DNA of 64,000 nucleotides, from NCBI GenBank assembly GCA_003278525.1, contig QCEQ01000004.1:32981-96980 (forward strand). Direction: 5' to 3'. The position numbers and the translations under genes are program-made. Position 1 is the stretch's first letter; every line of letters starts with the position of its first letter. The DNA is from Prochlorococcus sp. AG-355-P16. GTDB taxonomy: Bacteria; Cyanobacteriota; Cyanobacteriia; PCC-6307; Cyanobiaceae. The notes beneath the pieces were generated by a model, which saw only the letters and a list, made by a program, of their open reading frames with translations, did not search any database and had not been told where the DNA came from. This document shows positions 49,729 through 59,902 of this stretch, in pieces.

Positions 49729-50352
49729 ATGGTAATAGATCATCCAATTTTTTTGGAAAGCATCAGATATATAAGATCTCATTTATTAGCCAATGATCTA
49801 AATTATTTGGAAAAAAAAGTCTTAGAGAGATTAGTACATACTTCAGGAGATTTTTCAGTTCAAAATCTTGTAAATTTTAGTGAAGGTGCTTGCGAAAAAG
49901 GGCTTCAGGCACTTAAAAATGGTGCTCCGATTTTAACTGATACTGATATGGCTGCAGCAGCAATAAAATCCATGGCAGAAAATACCACTAGGAATAAATT
50001 ATTTACCGCTAGAATGTGGTTTGGAAAAAATAATCATACAAACTTAACTAAAACTGCATATGGCTTAAGTGAAGGTTGGAAGGAGTTATCTGCTATAAAT
50101 TCTGGAAGCAAATCACCTATTGTAGTTATTGGCAGTTCGCCTACAGCGTTAACTTATTTAATTGATATTTTAGAGAATTCAAAAGATTTACCTAGTTTAA
50201 TTATCGGAATGCCTGTTGGATTTATTGGAGTAGAGAAAAGCAAAAACGAACTAATTTCTACCGATCTTCCTAGAATTGTTTTGAATTCAACTAGGGGGGG
50301 TGCTGCCATGGCTGCTGCTGCGGTTAACGCCTTATTGAGGGAAACTATTTAA
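49729..50352 (+). CDS. cobH: Precorrin-8X methylmutase (precorrin isomerase)
   Basis: Moves a methyl group from C11 to C12 to give hydrogenobyrinate in cobalamin synthesis. The 207 residues have the catalytic His in RLVHTSGDF, GAPILTDTDMAAAAI, NSGSKSPIVVIGSSPTAL and GMPVGFIGVEKSK. The start ATG gives the expected short N-terminus. It converges with mutS, 30 bases apart, with no other corrin gene in the window. In marine picocyanobacteria the product is pseudocobalamin. Confidence 0.95.
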   Translation: MVIDHPIFLESIRYIRSHLLANDLNYLEKKVLERLVHTSGDFSVQNLVNFSEGACEKGLQALKNGAPILTDTDMAAAAIKSMAENTTRNKLFTARMWFGKNNHTNLTKTAYGLSEGWKELSAINSGSKSPIVVIGSSPTALTYLIDILENSKDLPSLIIGMPVGFIGVEKSKNELISTDLPRIVLNSTRGGAAMAAAAVNALLRETI

Positions 50353-50382
50353 AAAGTATTTATCTTATAAAATGTCAAAAAT

Positions 50383-53124
50383 CTACTCAATATCATAATT
50401 TAATTTGTTATTTTCTTCTAAAGAATTTAAAACTGATTTTGCTTTTTCTATAACTTCTTTTGGAACTCCTGCTAATTTAGCTGCTTCTATGCCATAGCTT
50501 TTGTTTGAGCCCCCTTTAACAATCCTGTGACTAAAAATTAGCTGATCGTTATTTTGTTCTACTAAAACTTGAAAATTTTGTATATTCGTATTTGAATTTT
50601 TTAAATAATTAAGCTCATGATAGTGCGTAGCAAAAATAGTATTACATTGAATTTTTTTTGCAAGATATTCACTTACTGACCAAGCTATTGAGAGTCCATC
50701 AAAAGTAGATGTCCCTCTACCTATCTCATCAAGTAAAACTAGTGAGCTAGAAGTTGCCTGATTAAGAATTGATGCAGTTTCAGACATTTCTACCATAAAT
50801 GTTGATTGTCCAGATGATTGATCATCAACTGCCCCAATTCTTGTGAAAATCCTATCTGCAATCTTGATTTCAGCATTATTAGCAGGAACAAAGCTACCAA
50901 TTTGTGTGAGAATTTGTATTAAACCAAGTTGTCTTATAAAGCAACTTTTTCCGCTTGCATTGGGACCGGTTAATATAATTAATTTTTGATTCTTATCAAA
51001 AGAGACATCGTTTGCTACGAACTTTTTATCACTTAACAATTGCTCTACAATTGGATTTCTTCCTGCGATAATTTTTGTATTATTTTTTGTTATTGAATCA
51101 TTTATTGGTATTAATGAAGGTTTTATAAAATTGTTTTCTAATGAAGTAATTGATAAACCAAGTAGTGCATCAAGAGATGCTATAGATTTTGCGATAGATC
51201 TTATTTGTTTTGTTTTTTCAGCAACTATATTTCTTAATTCGCAGAAAATTTCATATTCTCTTGATGAAGCTCTACTTTTTATTTGGAAAATCTTATTTTC
51301 TTTATTTTTAATTTCTGAAGTGATATACCTTTCTTCATTAGTCAGTGTTTGCCTTTTGATCCAATGTTGTGGAGCTAAATTAACTTTTGACTTATTTATA
51401 GAAATGTAATAACCAAAATTTTTATGAAATTGAATTTTTAGATTTGAAATTTTGCTAATTTTCCTCTCTTTTAATTCCTCTTTATTTAGCCACTCAGAAT
51501 AATCATCCATTAAATTGCGTAAACCATCTAATATATTGTCAACACCATCGTGGATAATGCCTCCTTCACTAATATTTAGAGGAGGATTTTCTATTAGTTT
51601 AAAACTTATAGTATCAGCTAATTCTAAGAGTCTTTCATCAATATTTTTTAATTGATCAGTCCAATCTGGGAGATCATATTTAAATAATTCAATTATGGAT
51701 TTTAGTCTGGGCAATTTTTTTAAACCTTCAGCTATTGCAATTAAGTCTCTGGGACTTGCATGTCCTGCACAAGCTCTACCTGCAAGTCTTTCTAAATCTC
51801 CCATTGCTCTAAGTAAATTTTGGGTATCTGTGCGTAATTTTTTAGATTCAAAAAAGTTTGTAATTATATTTTGTCTTTTATAAATTTCATTAACGTTTAA
51901 TAGTGGTGAATCTATCCACCTTCTTAAGCACCTTGCACCCATGCAAGTATAAGTTCTATCAATACTCCATATAAGCGAACCTACATAATTGTTTTCTCGT
52001 TGTGTATTTTTGATTTCTAAGTTTTTTTGAGTTTGATAATCAATAATTAATTTGTTGTTGCCATATTGGATTTGTGGAAAGTCTAAAGAGATTTTTAAAG
52101 AAGTATCTTTATCTAAATTTGAAGGATTAATTTTTTCTAAATAATTTAATAAACCTCCAAGTGATCTAGTTGCATTTTTTAAATTTTTAAGTCCTATGCC
52201 CTCAAGGGTTGTAATTTGGAAATAATTTTTTATTAGATAATTTGCTTCATTAATTCCAAAATTAGTCTCTTGCGAAACAGTATATGTAATTTGACTATTT
52301 CCTTTAATTAATAAATTTTTTACTGCATTGCTACCTACAATAATTTCTGAAGAATCTAATTTAATAATTTCATCAAATAGTTTTGAAAGAGATTGGCCTT
52401 CTAAAGTTATTAATTCTCCTGTGCTTACATCAGCTTTTGATATACCCCATTCATAATATTCATCTGAGTTTTCTTCTGATAAGTAAATAGCTGTAATCCA
52501 ATTATTTTTCTTTGCTATCAACATCCCCTCTTCAATTACAGTTCCAGGGGTAATTATTCTTGTTATTCCTCTTTTAATTGGAGTCCCATAATTTCCAGAA
52601 CTTTTTTCTAATTGATCGCATATAACCACAGAATAATTTTTTTTAATTAAATCAGCACAGTATCTCTCCATTGCATGATGGGGAACCCCTGCCATGGGGA
52701 TCTTACCAATCTCTTTGCCAGCATCTTTACTGGTAAGCGTTATTTCTAAAAGGTTAGATATTAATACAGCGTCTTCAAAAAAACATTCAAAAAAATCTCC
52801 TAATCTATAAAGTAATAACCTATCTTTATTTTCTTCTTTTAGAGTTACATAATGCTTCATTACAGGAGTTAATTTCAGTTTTGAAACTGTTTTATAGCTA
52901 TAAGATTCTTCATTGATGCAAACATTTTTGTTATTTGAAATTAAATCAGTCTTGAATTTATTTATTAAATTAGTTGAATTTTTTCTTTGTCTGGGTCTTT
53001 TTTGCGATTCTTTTTTTAAATCTTCCAAAGATACATCTTCTGGAATTTTTGTTATTTCTTTTTGCTCATTATTATCATTACCAATCGCAAATAAATTCTT
53101 TTGAATTATTGTATTTTCTTGCAT
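50383..53124 (-). CDS. mutS: DNA mismatch repair protein MutS
   Basis: Mismatch recognition ATPase. The 913 residues have an 84-residue polar extension, then the mismatch domain starting [35 protein letters not shown]. The recognition motif Phe-x-Glu appears as FFE instead of the common FYE. The clamp and lever regions follow, then Walker [28 protein letters not shown] and [14 protein letters not shown] with IFATHYHEL. The C-terminal dimer helix is short. The N-terminal extension is basic and low-complexity ([11 protein letters not shown]). It diverges from psbZ across 140 bases. Confidence 0.95.
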   Translation of the reverse strand: MQENTIIQKNLFAIGNDNNEQKEITKIPEDVSLEDLKKESQKRPRQRKNSTNLINKFKTDLISNNKNVCINEESYSYKTVSKLKLTPVMKHYVTLKEENKDRLLLYRLGDFFECFFEDAVLISNLLEITLTSKDAGKEIGKIPMAGVPHHAMERYCADLIKKNYSVVICDQLEKSSGNYGTPIKRGITRIITPGTVIEEGMLIAKKNNWITAIYLSEENSDEYYEWGISKADVSTGELITLEGQSLSKLFDEIIKLDSSEIIVGSNAVKNLLIKGNSQITYTVSQETNFGINEANYLIKNYFQITTLEGIGLKNLKNATRSLGGLLNYLEKINPSNLDKDTSLKISLDFPQIQYGNNKLIIDYQTQKNLEIKNTQRENNYVGSLIWSIDRTYTCMGARCLRRWIDSPLLNVNEIYKRQNIITNFFESKKLRTDTQNLLRAMGDLERLAGRACAGHASPRDLIAIAEGLKKLPRLKSIIELFKYDLPDWTDQLKNIDERLLELADTISFKLIENPPLNISEGGIIHDGVDNILDGLRNLMDDYSEWLNKEELKERKISKISNLKIQFHKNFGYYISINKSKVNLAPQHWIKRQTLTNEERYITSEIKNKENKIFQIKSRASSREYEIFCELRNIVAEKTKQIRSIAKSIASLDALLGLSITSLENNFIKPSLIPINDSITKNNTKIIAGRNPIVEQLLSDKKFVANDVSFDKNQKLIILTGPNASGKSCFIRQLGLIQILTQIGSFVPANNAEIKIADRIFTRIGAVDDQSSGQSTFMVEMSETASILNQATSSSLVLLDEIGRGTSTFDGLSIAWSVSEYLAKKIQCNTIFATHYHELNYLKNSNTNIQNFQVLVEQNNDQLIFSHRIVKGGSNKSYGIEAAKLAGVPKEVIEKAKSVLNSLEENNKLNYDIE

Positions 53125-53211
53125 ACTTTTTTAATTCCTAAATAGATATTAGGTAGAAATTTTTTTTTTGCATTTAAAGTGGCTAAAGTATGTAAATTTT
53201 CTCCAACAATT

Positions 53212-53242
53212 CTCATTTTCATGAGATTATAGTATTTATAAT
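53212..53242 (+). promoter_or_regulatory. psbZ promoter region with inverted repeat
   Basis: TATAAT at 53237-53242, 22 bases before the psbZ ATG, gives a leader of roughly 15 bases. An inverted repeat CTCAT-TTTC-ATGAG (53212-53225) sits where the -35 box would be, so it could be an activator or repressor site. No good TTGACA is present. Confidence 0.45.
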
Positions 53243-53264
53243 ATTCGAAACCTAAGATTGAATT

Positions 53265-53462
53265 ATGCAGGCTGTTAACTTTTTCTTCGTAAATGCTCTA
53301 TTATTTGCTTCTTTAATTGCTGTAGTTGGAGTACCCGTTTTGTATGTGACTCAACCTTCTACTGAGGAAGGACAGCGAGAAAGTAGGAGAAAAATTTATT
53401 CTATTGCTGCTGTTTGGGTTGTTTTGGTTTTTGTTACAGGGATAGTTTCTTCATTAGTTTGA
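53265..53462 (+). CDS. psbZ: Photosystem II protein PsbZ
   Basis: Small photosystem II subunit in the thylakoid membrane, at the core-antenna interface. The 65 residues have two transmembrane helices (about 4-26 and 43-64) joined by a polar turn TQPSTEEGQRESRRK. GVPVLYV at the end of helix 1 and AAVWVVLVFVTGIV in helix 2 follow the PsbZ/Ycf9 pattern. It is 49 bases upstream of ribH, a pairing I associate with picocyanobacteria. The promoter box TATAAT lies close upstream. Confidence 0.85.
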   Translation: MQAVNFFFVNALLFASLIAVVGVPVLYVTQPSTEEGQRESRRKIYSIAAVWVVLVFVTGIVSSLV

Positions 53463-53511
53463 ACATGATACCTTTTCATGAGAGTCTATTAATATATCTA
53501 AGTAAAATTTA

Positions 53512-53988
53512 ATGGCTATTTTTGAGGGTTCTTTTACTAATGCCTCTACTTTAAAAGTTGGGATTGTAATAGCAAGATTTAATGATTTAATTACAAATAA
53601 AATTCTATCGGGTTGTCTTGATTGTTTAAAAAGACATGGTTTAGATACTTCTGAATTAAGCAATCAAGTAGATATAGTTTGGGTCCCTGGTTCATTCGAA
53701 TTACCAATCGCAGCAAAAACCCTCATTAAAAAAAAGAGTTATGACGTTGTAATTGCTCTTGGGGCTGTGATCCGTGGTGAAACTTCCCACTATGATGTGG
53801 TTATATCTGAGGCGAGTAAGGGCATTTCGCAAGTTTCAAATGAAAATAATGTTCCAATTATTTTTGGAGTTTTAACTACTGATACTATGCAGCAGGCTTT
53901 AGAAAGAGCAGGGATTAAAAATAATCTTGGTTGGAATTATGCTTTACAAGCAATTGAGATGGGATCCTTAATTAAAATTTTAAATTAA
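53512..53988 (+). CDS. ribH: 6,7-dimethyl-8-ribityllumazine synthase
   Basis: Penultimate riboflavin step, forming a 60-mer or pentamer capsid-like assembly. The 158 residues have [13 protein letters not shown] near residue 14, [19 protein letters not shown] near 49, and the loop [17 protein letters not shown] with the catalytic His. [18 protein letters not shown] and the C-terminal NYALQAIEM complete the pattern. It lies between psbZ and tRNA-Gly on the plus strand. Confidence 0.96.
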   Translation: MAIFEGSFTNASTLKVGIVIARFNDLITNKILSGCLDCLKRHGLDTSELSNQVDIVWVPGSFELPIAAKTLIKKKSYDVVIALGAVIRGETSHYDVVISEASKGISQVSNENNVPIIFGVLTTDTMQQALERAGIKNNLGWNYALQAIEMGSLIKILN

Positions 53989-54032
53989 TTGAAAAAATTT
54001 AATTATTTTTATCATTGATCCCTTCTTTGAGA

Positions 54033-54038
54033 TAAAAT
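54033..54038 (+). promoter_or_regulatory. -10-like box of tRNA-Gly
   Basis: TAAAAT lies 12 bases before the mature 5' end of tRNA-Gly, giving a short precursor leader. No convincing -35 box is seen at 17 bases; a TTGATC lies nearer, with a 12-base spacer. Judged from sequence pattern only. Confidence 0.35.
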
Positions 54039-54049
54039 AAAAAAGTTAT

Positions 54050-54121
54050 GCGGATGTAGCTCAGTGGTAGAGCATCTCCTTGCCAAGGAGAATGTCGAGA
54101 GTTCGAATCTCTTCATCCGCT
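54050..54121 (+). tRNA. trnG: tRNA-Gly (anticodon GCC)
   Basis: The cloverleaf is complete. The acceptor is GCGGATG/CATCCGC and the D arm GCTC/GAGC with loop AGTGGTA. The anticodon arm is TCTCC/GGAGA, with loop TTGCCAA giving GCC. The T arm GAGAG/CTCTT around TTCGAAT contains a G-T pair. The discriminator is T, and CCA is not encoded. It reads GGC and GGT codons. Confidence 0.97.
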
Positions 54122-54164
54122 TTTAATCTTATATCTTTTAAAATATTTTAATAAACATTTCGTA

Positions 54165-54596
54165 ATGACAAGAGTAATTTCTATTGAGGATTTAAAGGGA
54201 TTATTTACTAAACCTTATGGTACAGATGCGCCAACAAAACAAAAATGGGCTGAATTTTATAATGAGAATGTTATTTTTACAGACCCAACTCAGGAAACAG
54301 AGGGCTTAGATTCTTATGTTAAAGCTCAAGAAAAGCTAATTAAAAGATGTGATGATGTTTTTTTAGAAACTCATGCAATTTCCATAACTGAGGATTGTGG
54401 ATTTGTTGAATGGACAATGGGTTTAAAAATAATGGGTAAAGAATTTATTTATCCTGGAACTACTCGTTTATTATTTGGTGAAAATGGATTAATCAAAGAG
54501 CACAGAGATTACTTTGATTTTTGCGGGCCAACTTTTGGACCAGTTCCTATTTTGGGACCTTTTATAAGATGGCTTTATAGTAAATTTGTTTCTTGA
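54165..54596 (+). CDS. SnoaL/NTF2-like small protein
   Basis: The 143 residues are compatible with an NTF2/SnoaL alpha+beta barrel. An N-terminal helix ends at WAEFYNENVIFTDPTQETEGLDSYVKAQEKLIKRCDDV, then strands FLETHAISITEDCGFVEWTMGLKIMGKEFIYPGTTRLLFGENGLIKEHRDYFDF, ending with a short hydrophobic tail. The HRDYFDF close is typical of the fold. No function is known. It follows tRNA-Gly by 43 bases and converges with a GNAT gene at a hairpin. Confidence 0.7.
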   Translation: MTRVISIEDLKGLFTKPYGTDAPTKQKWAEFYNENVIFTDPTQETEGLDSYVKAQEKLIKRCDDVFLETHAISITEDCGFVEWTMGLKIMGKEFIYPGTTRLLFGENGLIKEHRDYFDFCGPTFGPVPILGPFIRWLYSKFVS

Positions 54597-54597
54597 T

Positions 54598-54617
54598 TTT
54601 GTTTCTCTAGAAACAAA
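54598..54617. terminator. Hairpin between convergent genes, possible two-way terminator
   Basis: TTTGTTTCT / AGAAACAAA around CT is a perfect nine-base inverted repeat lying exactly between two convergent stop codons (54594-54596 and 54623-54625). No long T run follows on either side, so it is not a textbook intrinsic terminator. Confidence 0.4.
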
Positions 54618-54622
54618 GTGCT

Positions 54623-55078
54623 TTAAATTTCACGAATCAATAAATTTTGAGAAGTAACTTCTTTAAAATCGAATTGAGAATAAAACAATTTTTTATTTGT
54701 TGTCATTAAATATAATTTTTTTGTATTTTTGATTTTTTTAGAAGATAAAAGATTATTTACAATTAATGTGCCAAAACCTTTGCCTTGATGGTTTTGATCT
54801 ATAACAATATCCCAAAGTACTCCGCGGTAAATCCCATCGGTTAAAGCTCTACCAAAACCAACTATTTCCTTACCAACCCAAAGACTTATTACGACATCAC
54901 TGTTAGCAAGACATTTTTTGAGATCTTTAATTGTTCTATTTTTTGCCCAGAAAGCATTGGTATCTAGTAATTTTTGTAGCTTAATTAATCCATTTGTTGG
55001 TTTAAGATTAGGACCTAATCCAAAAACTCTTAACCCTAAAGCTCCTTTGGCATGTTTGATTAGAGATATTTCTTTCAT
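54623..55078 (-). CDS. GNAT family acetyltransferase
   Basis: The 151 residues carry the GNAT core: VVISLWVGKEIVGFGRALTDGIYRGVLWDIVIDQNHQGKGFGTLIVNNLLSS, where QNHQGKGFGT is the acetyl-CoA pyrophosphate loop (motif A). A C-terminal NKKLFYSQFDFKEV is the usual motif B. Family members acetylate protein N-termini, lysines or small molecules; the substrate here is unknown. It stands alone, divergent from secA across 174 bases. Confidence 0.85.
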   Translation of the reverse strand: MKEISLIKHAKGALGLRVFGLGPNLKPTNGLIKLQKLLDTNAFWAKNRTIKDLKKCLANSDVVISLWVGKEIVGFGRALTDGIYRGVLWDIVIDQNHQGKGFGTLIVNNLLSSKKIKNTKKLYLMTTNKKLFYSQFDFKEVTSQNLLIREI

Positions 55079-55209
55079 TTATTAAAAAGATTTTTGAAAA
55101 GTGATGTCAGCTAAGTTATTTTTGTGACTTTAATCTAAATACCTTAATCGATCGTTTCTATAAAATAAAGAGATACTAGTTTTCTTCATTCTGTTGTAAC
55201 GCACTAATT

Positions 55210-55243
55210 TATAATGTTTGTAATAAGATAAATTTTTTAAGGA
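55210..55243 (+). promoter_or_regulatory. secA promoter box and ribosome site
   Basis: TATAAT at 55210-55215, then AAGGA at 55239-55243, nine bases before the secA ATG. The -35 region is weak (CATTCT). The leader would be about 30 bases, too short for a SecM-like sensor ORF. Confidence 0.45.
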
Positions 55244-55252
55244 CATTGACTT

Positions 55253-58084
55253 ATGCTAAAACTTTTGTTGGGAGATCCGAATACACGAAAGTTAAAGCGC
55301 TATCAACCAATAGTGGAAGAGATAAATTTTTTAGAAGAAGAAATTTCCCAACTGACTGATGATGAGCTGAGAAAAGAAACTCAAAATCTTAAATCAATTA
55401 TTTCAGCAGAATTAGATTTTAAAAAGCAAAAAGAACTCCTAGAAGAATTTCTTCCTAAAGCCTTTGCAATAGTAAGAGAAGCAAGTAAACGTGTTCTTGA
55501 TATGAGACATTTTGATGTTCAGTTAATTGGCGGGATGGTTTTAAATGAGTGTCAAATTGCCGAAATGAAGACTGGAGAAGGAAAAACCCTAGTCGCAACA
55601 TTACCTTGTTATTTAAATGCTCTTACGGGAAAAGGTGTTCATGTTGTCACTGTAAATGATTATTTAGCTAGAAGGGATGCAGAGTGGATGGGGCAAGTGC
55701 ATCGTTTTTTAGGTTTATCAGTTGGCTTGATTCAGCAAGATATGAATCCTGTTGTGAGAAAGAAAAATTATGATTGTGATATAACTTATGCAACAAATTC
55801 AGAATTAGGATTTGATTATTTAAGAGATAATATGGCTACCGATATTAGTGAGGTTGTTCAAAGAAAATTTAATTACTGCGTAATTGATGAGGTTGATTCA
55901 ATATTAATTGATGAAGCGAGAACGCCTCTAATTATTTCTGGCCAAGTTGAAAGACCTCAAGAAAAATATCAAAAAGCTGCAGAATTATCCCTAGCTTTAG
56001 TCAAAGCAAAAGAATTAAGTAAAGATGGCATTGATCCAGAAGGCGATTATGAAGTTGATGAAAAACAGAGAAGTTGTATATTAACTGATCAAGGTTTTGC
56101 AAAATGTGAAGAGTATTTGGGAGTTAATGATTTATATAATCCTCAAGATCCATGGGCTCATTACATAACTAATGCTTTAAAAGCTAAAGAGTTATTTATT
56201 AGAGATGTAAATTACATTATTAAAAATGATGAGGCTGTGATAGTTGATGAATTTACAGGAAGGGTAATGCCAGGAAGACGTTGGAGTGACGGACAACATC
56301 AAGCAATAGAAGCAAAAGAGAATCTTAAAATTCAGCCTGAAACTCAAACATTAGCATCCATTACCTATCAGAATTTTTTCCTCTTATATCCAGGTCTAGC
56401 AGGTATGACAGGAACTGCAAAAACTGAAGAGGTTGAATTTGAAAAAACTTATAAATTAGAATCAACAGTTATACCGACGAATCAAATAAGGAAGAGACAA
56501 GATTGGTCTGACCAAGTATTTAAGACTGAGATAGGTAAATGGAAGGCCGTTGCCAAAGAAACTGCAAAAATTCATAGAGAGGGAAGACCTGTTTTAGTTG
56601 GCACAACAAGTGTTGAAAAAAGTGAGTTACTAAGTTCACTTTTAACCGAGGAAAAAATTCCACATAATTTGTTAAATGCTAAGCCAGAGAATGTTGAACG
56701 TGAAGCAGAAATTGTCGCTCAGGCAGGTAGAGCAGGTGCTGTTACTATTGCGACTAATATGGCTGGGAGGGGGACAGATATCATTCTTGGTGGTAATAGT
56801 GACTATATGTCAAGACTTAAATTAAAAGAGATTTTAGTTCCTTTGCTAGTAAAGCCAGATAATGAGCATAAGCCACCAATCCCTAAGCAAAGAACTTCAA
56901 AATCTAAGGGTGGTTTTTCTTCAAAGGCAGGATCAAATTCGAAAAAGAGTGTTGCAGACTTATCAACCAGTCTATTCCCCTGCAGACTAGATGAGGCAAT
57001 TGAAAAGAAACTCTCTCTTTTATCTGAAGAACTTGTTAAAAATTGGGGAGATAGACAAATTTCTGTATTGGAGCTTGATGACAGGATAGCTACAGCTGCA
57101 GAAAAAGCACCAACTGATGATAAATTGATAAAACTTTTGAGAGAATCTTTGTCTGATGTAAAAAAAGAATATGAAAGAGTTTTGATTCATGAAGAAGCAA
57201 AAGTCAGAGAAGCTGGCGGTTTACATGTCATTGGTACTGAGAGACATGAATCAAGAAGAGTGGATAATCAACTGCGAGGAAGAGCAGGAAGACAAGGTGA
57301 TCTTGGAAGTACAAGATTTTTTTTATCTTTAGATGATAATTTATTAAGGATTTTTGGAGGCGATAGAGTAGCGAACCTAATGAATGCTTTTAGGGTTGAT
57401 GAAGATATGCCTATTGAGTCAGGAATGCTTACTAGGTCTCTAGAAAGTGCTCAAAAGAAAGTTGAAACCTACTATTACGATATTAGAAAACAAGTGTTTG
57501 AATACGACGAGGTAATGAATAACCAAAGAAAAGCAGTTTATGGCGAAAGACTAAGAGTATTGCAAGGTAGTGATTTAAAGAGACAAGTAATAGGGTATGG
57601 AGAAAGGACAATGATTGAAATTGTAGATGCATATATTAATCCTGATCTTCCTCCTGAAGAATGGAATATTGATCAATTAATTTCAAAAGTCAAAGAATTT
57701 ATATATCTTTTAGACGATCTTAAATCTGATGATATTAATTTATTGTCAATAGAAGAATTAAAAAACTATCTTCAAGAGCAGTTACGAATAGCTTATGATT
57801 TAAAGGAATCACAAATAGAAAAGATTCGTCCAGGATTAATGAGAGAAGCTGAAAGATTTTTCATTTTGCAGCAAATCGATAATTTGTGGCGAGAACATCT
57901 GCAATCCATGGATTCCTTGAGGGAATCAGTTGGATTGAGAGGATATGGTCAAAAAGATCCATTAATCGAATATAAAAATGAAGGATATGATATGTTTCTC
58001 GAAATGATGACTAATATGAGACGAAATGTTATTTATTCAATGTTTATGTTTCAACCAAAAACTGAAACAGATGATAACAAGTAA
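55253..58084 (+). CDS. secA: Preprotein translocase ATPase SecA (cyanobacterial form with insert)
   Basis: Motor that drives preproteins through SecYEG into thylakoid or plasma membrane. The 943 residues have Walker A TGEGKT (107-112), DYLRDNM and [21 protein letters not shown]. The preprotein crosslinking domain is followed by [12 protein letters not shown] and [29 protein letters not shown]. Between these two motifs residues 516-654 form an insertion of about 100 residues beyond the E. coli length, with a Ser/Lys-rich start ([19 protein letters not shown]). The C-terminal zinc-binding SecB tail is missing, ending [11 protein letters not shown]. Confidence 0.95.
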   Translation: MLKLLLGDPNTRKLKRYQPIVEEINFLEEEISQLTDDELRKETQNLKSIISAELDFKKQKELLEEFLPKAFAIVREASKRVLDMRHFDVQLIGGMVLNECQIAEMKTGEGKTLVATLPCYLNALTGKGVHVVTVNDYLARRDAEWMGQVHRFLGLSVGLIQQDMNPVVRKKNYDCDITYATNSELGFDYLRDNMATDISEVVQRKFNYCVIDEVDSILIDEARTPLIISGQVERPQEKYQKAAELSLALVKAKELSKDGIDPEGDYEVDEKQRSCILTDQGFAKCEEYLGVNDLYNPQDPWAHYITNALKAKELFIRDVNYIIKNDEAVIVDEFTGRVMPGRRWSDGQHQAIEAKENLKIQPETQTLASITYQNFFLLYPGLAGMTGTAKTEEVEFEKTYKLESTVIPTNQIRKRQDWSDQVFKTEIGKWKAVAKETAKIHREGRPVLVGTTSVEKSELLSSLLTEEKIPHNLLNAKPENVEREAEIVAQAGRAGAVTIATNMAGRGTDIILGGNSDYMSRLKLKEILVPLLVKPDNEHKPPIPKQRTSKSKGGFSSKAGSNSKKSVADLSTSLFPCRLDEAIEKKLSLLSEELVKNWGDRQISVLELDDRIATAAEKAPTDDKLIKLLRESLSDVKKEYERVLIHEEAKVREAGGLHVIGTERHESRRVDNQLRGRAGRQGDLGSTRFFLSLDDNLLRIFGGDRVANLMNAFRVDEDMPIESGMLTRSLESAQKKVETYYYDIRKQVFEYDEVMNNQRKAVYGERLRVLQGSDLKRQVIGYGERTMIEIVDAYINPDLPPEEWNIDQLISKVKEFIYLLDDLKSDDINLLSIEELKNYLQEQLRIAYDLKESQIEKIRPGLMREAERFFILQQIDNLWREHLQSMDSLRESVGLRGYGQKDPLIEYKNEGYDMFLEMMTNMRRNVIYSMFMFQPKTETDDNK

Positions 58085-58092
58085 ATCTCAAC

Positions 58093-58830
58093 TTAATCAT
58101 CTCCAAGAAATTCTATTATTTCTCTATCTTTAAGATTTTGAGAATCACCTAATTTAGAAATATCAATAGATTCTGAGTTAGCTAAACATTGTAGTGTTTT
58201 TTGTAATTTAAGAATTTCATTTTCGAGCAAATCTATTCTATCCATAAGATTTTTTATAACGTTAGCTTCTGCATCTGGTAAAGCAGAATGAGCCAAAGGA
58301 TTTACTTTTACCCCACTTTGATGGACTACTCTGCCAGGAACCCCAACTACAGTACTATTCCCTTCAACATTACGAACGACTACTGAACCTGCTCCTATAC
58401 GAGTATTAGATCCTACTGTGATTGAACCAAGAACTTTTGCACCTGCTCCAACTACAACATTTTCCATCAAAGTGGGATGTCTTTTCCCATGACTTTTGCC
58501 AGTTCCACCCAATGTCACTCCTTGATAAAGTAGACAATTATTTCCTATCTCAGCTGTTTCACCAATTACGACACCCATTCCATGATCTATGAAAACTCGT
58601 TTGCCAATTTTGGCTCCAGGATGGATTTCAATCCCTGTTATGAGTCTATTTAGATGACTCAGCAAGCGAGGGACTAAAGGGATTTTTAATTGCCATAATT
58701 TATGGGTCAACCTATGAATAACTATCGATTGGAATCCAGGGTAGCAAAGAAAAATTTCTACTATTCCTCTAGCTGCAGGATCCCTCTCTTTAATGATTTC
58801 TATATCTGATTTAAAAGTTTTTAATATCAT
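58093..58830 (-). CDS. cysE: Serine O-acetyltransferase
   Basis: Makes O-acetylserine for cysteine synthesis. The 245 residues have a short helical N-terminus with DPAARGIVEIFLCYPGFQSIVIHRLTHKLW, then a left-handed beta-helix of hexapeptide repeats: IHPGAKIGKRVFIDHGMGVVIGETAEIGNNCLLYQGVTLGGTGKSHGKRHPTL... DHGMGVVIGET holds the catalytic His/Asp region. The C-terminal tail after the helix is longer than minimal and may mediate contact with cysteine synthase. It starts six bases after the GntR gene, so the two are co-transcribed. Confidence 0.95.
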   Translation of the reverse strand: MILKTFKSDIEIIKERDPAARGIVEIFLCYPGFQSIVIHRLTHKLWQLKIPLVPRLLSHLNRLITGIEIHPGAKIGKRVFIDHGMGVVIGETAEIGNNCLLYQGVTLGGTGKSHGKRHPTLMENVVVGAGAKVLGSITVGSNTRIGAGSVVVRNVEGNSTVVGVPGRVVHQSGVKVNPLAHSALPDAEANVIKNLMDRIDLLENEILKLQKTLQCLANSESIDISKLGDSQNLKDREIIEFLGDD

Positions 58831-58836
58831 GATGAT

Positions 58837-59823
58837 TTAATTTATAACTCCAATTTGTTTTTTTAATTGATTTATTGTTTCGATACTCAAATAATTTTTA
58901 GCGCATATTATTTGGGGAAGTCTTATTAGCTGAGACCTATTTTTTAATAATGAGTTTTCTACGACTGATAAGCTAGGCCCATCACATACTATGTGGTTTG
59001 AAGTTTTTAAGAGTGATATTAATCTACTGTTATTATCTGAGATTGCTGTCATAAGCATTAATTCACTACCTCTCATACTATGTATGATAACTTCTGCTGC
59101 CCTCAATAAACCTGGACTAATGCTAACAATACCTACACAACTCCCAGCATTTAATTCTTTAAGTATTTTTAATTCTTTTTGAAAGTCGCTCAAGTCAACT
59201 GCGATAGCTCGAACTCCATATTGTCGAGCAACTTTTTCTAAGGGTTGTATAAAATATCTGCTTGTTACAATTGTTCCATTGCTGGAATTACTCAAAACTT
59301 TTTCTAATTCTTCCATAGGAACAACCTCTACTGGCACATTCACTTTTGGCGAGAGGTCTTCTGCAATGAGCATAGAAGCACCTATATCTTCTCTCGGGGT
59401 ACTAACTATAATTTTTGCTCCGCATTTGATACGCCAATCTATTTCATTGGTTAAGATTTGTTTTGTTTCTTGTAAGGTACAACCAAGATTTATGAAGTTA
59501 TCAATTGCCTTCTTTGCTTCTTGATCTGGTGGCTTATTTATTTTGTCTTTTGAGAAGACTGATTTCTTAATATTTTTTTTTGTAAGGTTATCTCTTACAT
59601 AGATACCTGATCCGGCTATGGCTTCAACAACTCCATCTATTTCAAGTTGTCTGTAAACTTTGCTTATAGTATTCCGATGAAGTCCAGTTTGCATTGCAAG
59701 CTGCCTCGTACTTGGAAGTCTGTGGCCAGGAGGATAATGTCTTGCCGCTATTGCAAAGCAAATTTGATTATATAGTTGTGTAGATGCAGAGATATCACTT
59801 TCTTGTTGAATATGGAATCTCAC
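58837..59823 (-). CDS. GntR-family transcriptional regulator with atypical C-terminal domain
   Basis: The 328 residues begin with a GntR winged helix (residues 1-75: ISASTQLYNQICFAIAARHYPPGHRLPSTRQLAMQTGLHRNTISKVYRQLEIDGVVEAIAGSGIYVRD). The rest is not an aminotransferase (MocR) domain and not a clear FadR or HutC domain. It shows alternating strands and helices such as KIIVSTPREDIGASMLIAEDL, GTIVTSRYFIQPLEKVARQYGVRAIAVDLSD and VGIVSISPGLLRAAEVIIHSM, suggestive of a Rossmann-like ligand pocket. It may be the orthologue of Synechocystis Sll1961 (a photosystem-stoichiometry regulator); this is low confidence. It lies six bases upstream of cysE. Confidence 0.8.
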   Translation of the reverse strand: MRFHIQQESDISASTQLYNQICFAIAARHYPPGHRLPSTRQLAMQTGLHRNTISKVYRQLEIDGVVEAIAGSGIYVRDNLTKKNIKKSVFSKDKINKPPDQEAKKAIDNFINLGCTLQETKQILTNEIDWRIKCGAKIIVSTPREDIGASMLIAEDLSPKVNVPVEVVPMEELEKVLSNSSNGTIVTSRYFIQPLEKVARQYGVRAIAVDLSDFQKELKILKELNAGSCVGIVSISPGLLRAAEVIIHSMRGSELMLMTAISDNNSRLISLLKTSNHIVCDGPSLSVVENSLLKNRSQLIRLPQIICAKNYLSIETINQLKKQIGVIN

Positions 59824-59902
59824 TTTAAAAAAGTCCTGATTAATTCAATTTTATTCATAGTGACACTTTAACATTTGTCATAAGTTTTAGATTACACTAT
59901 TC

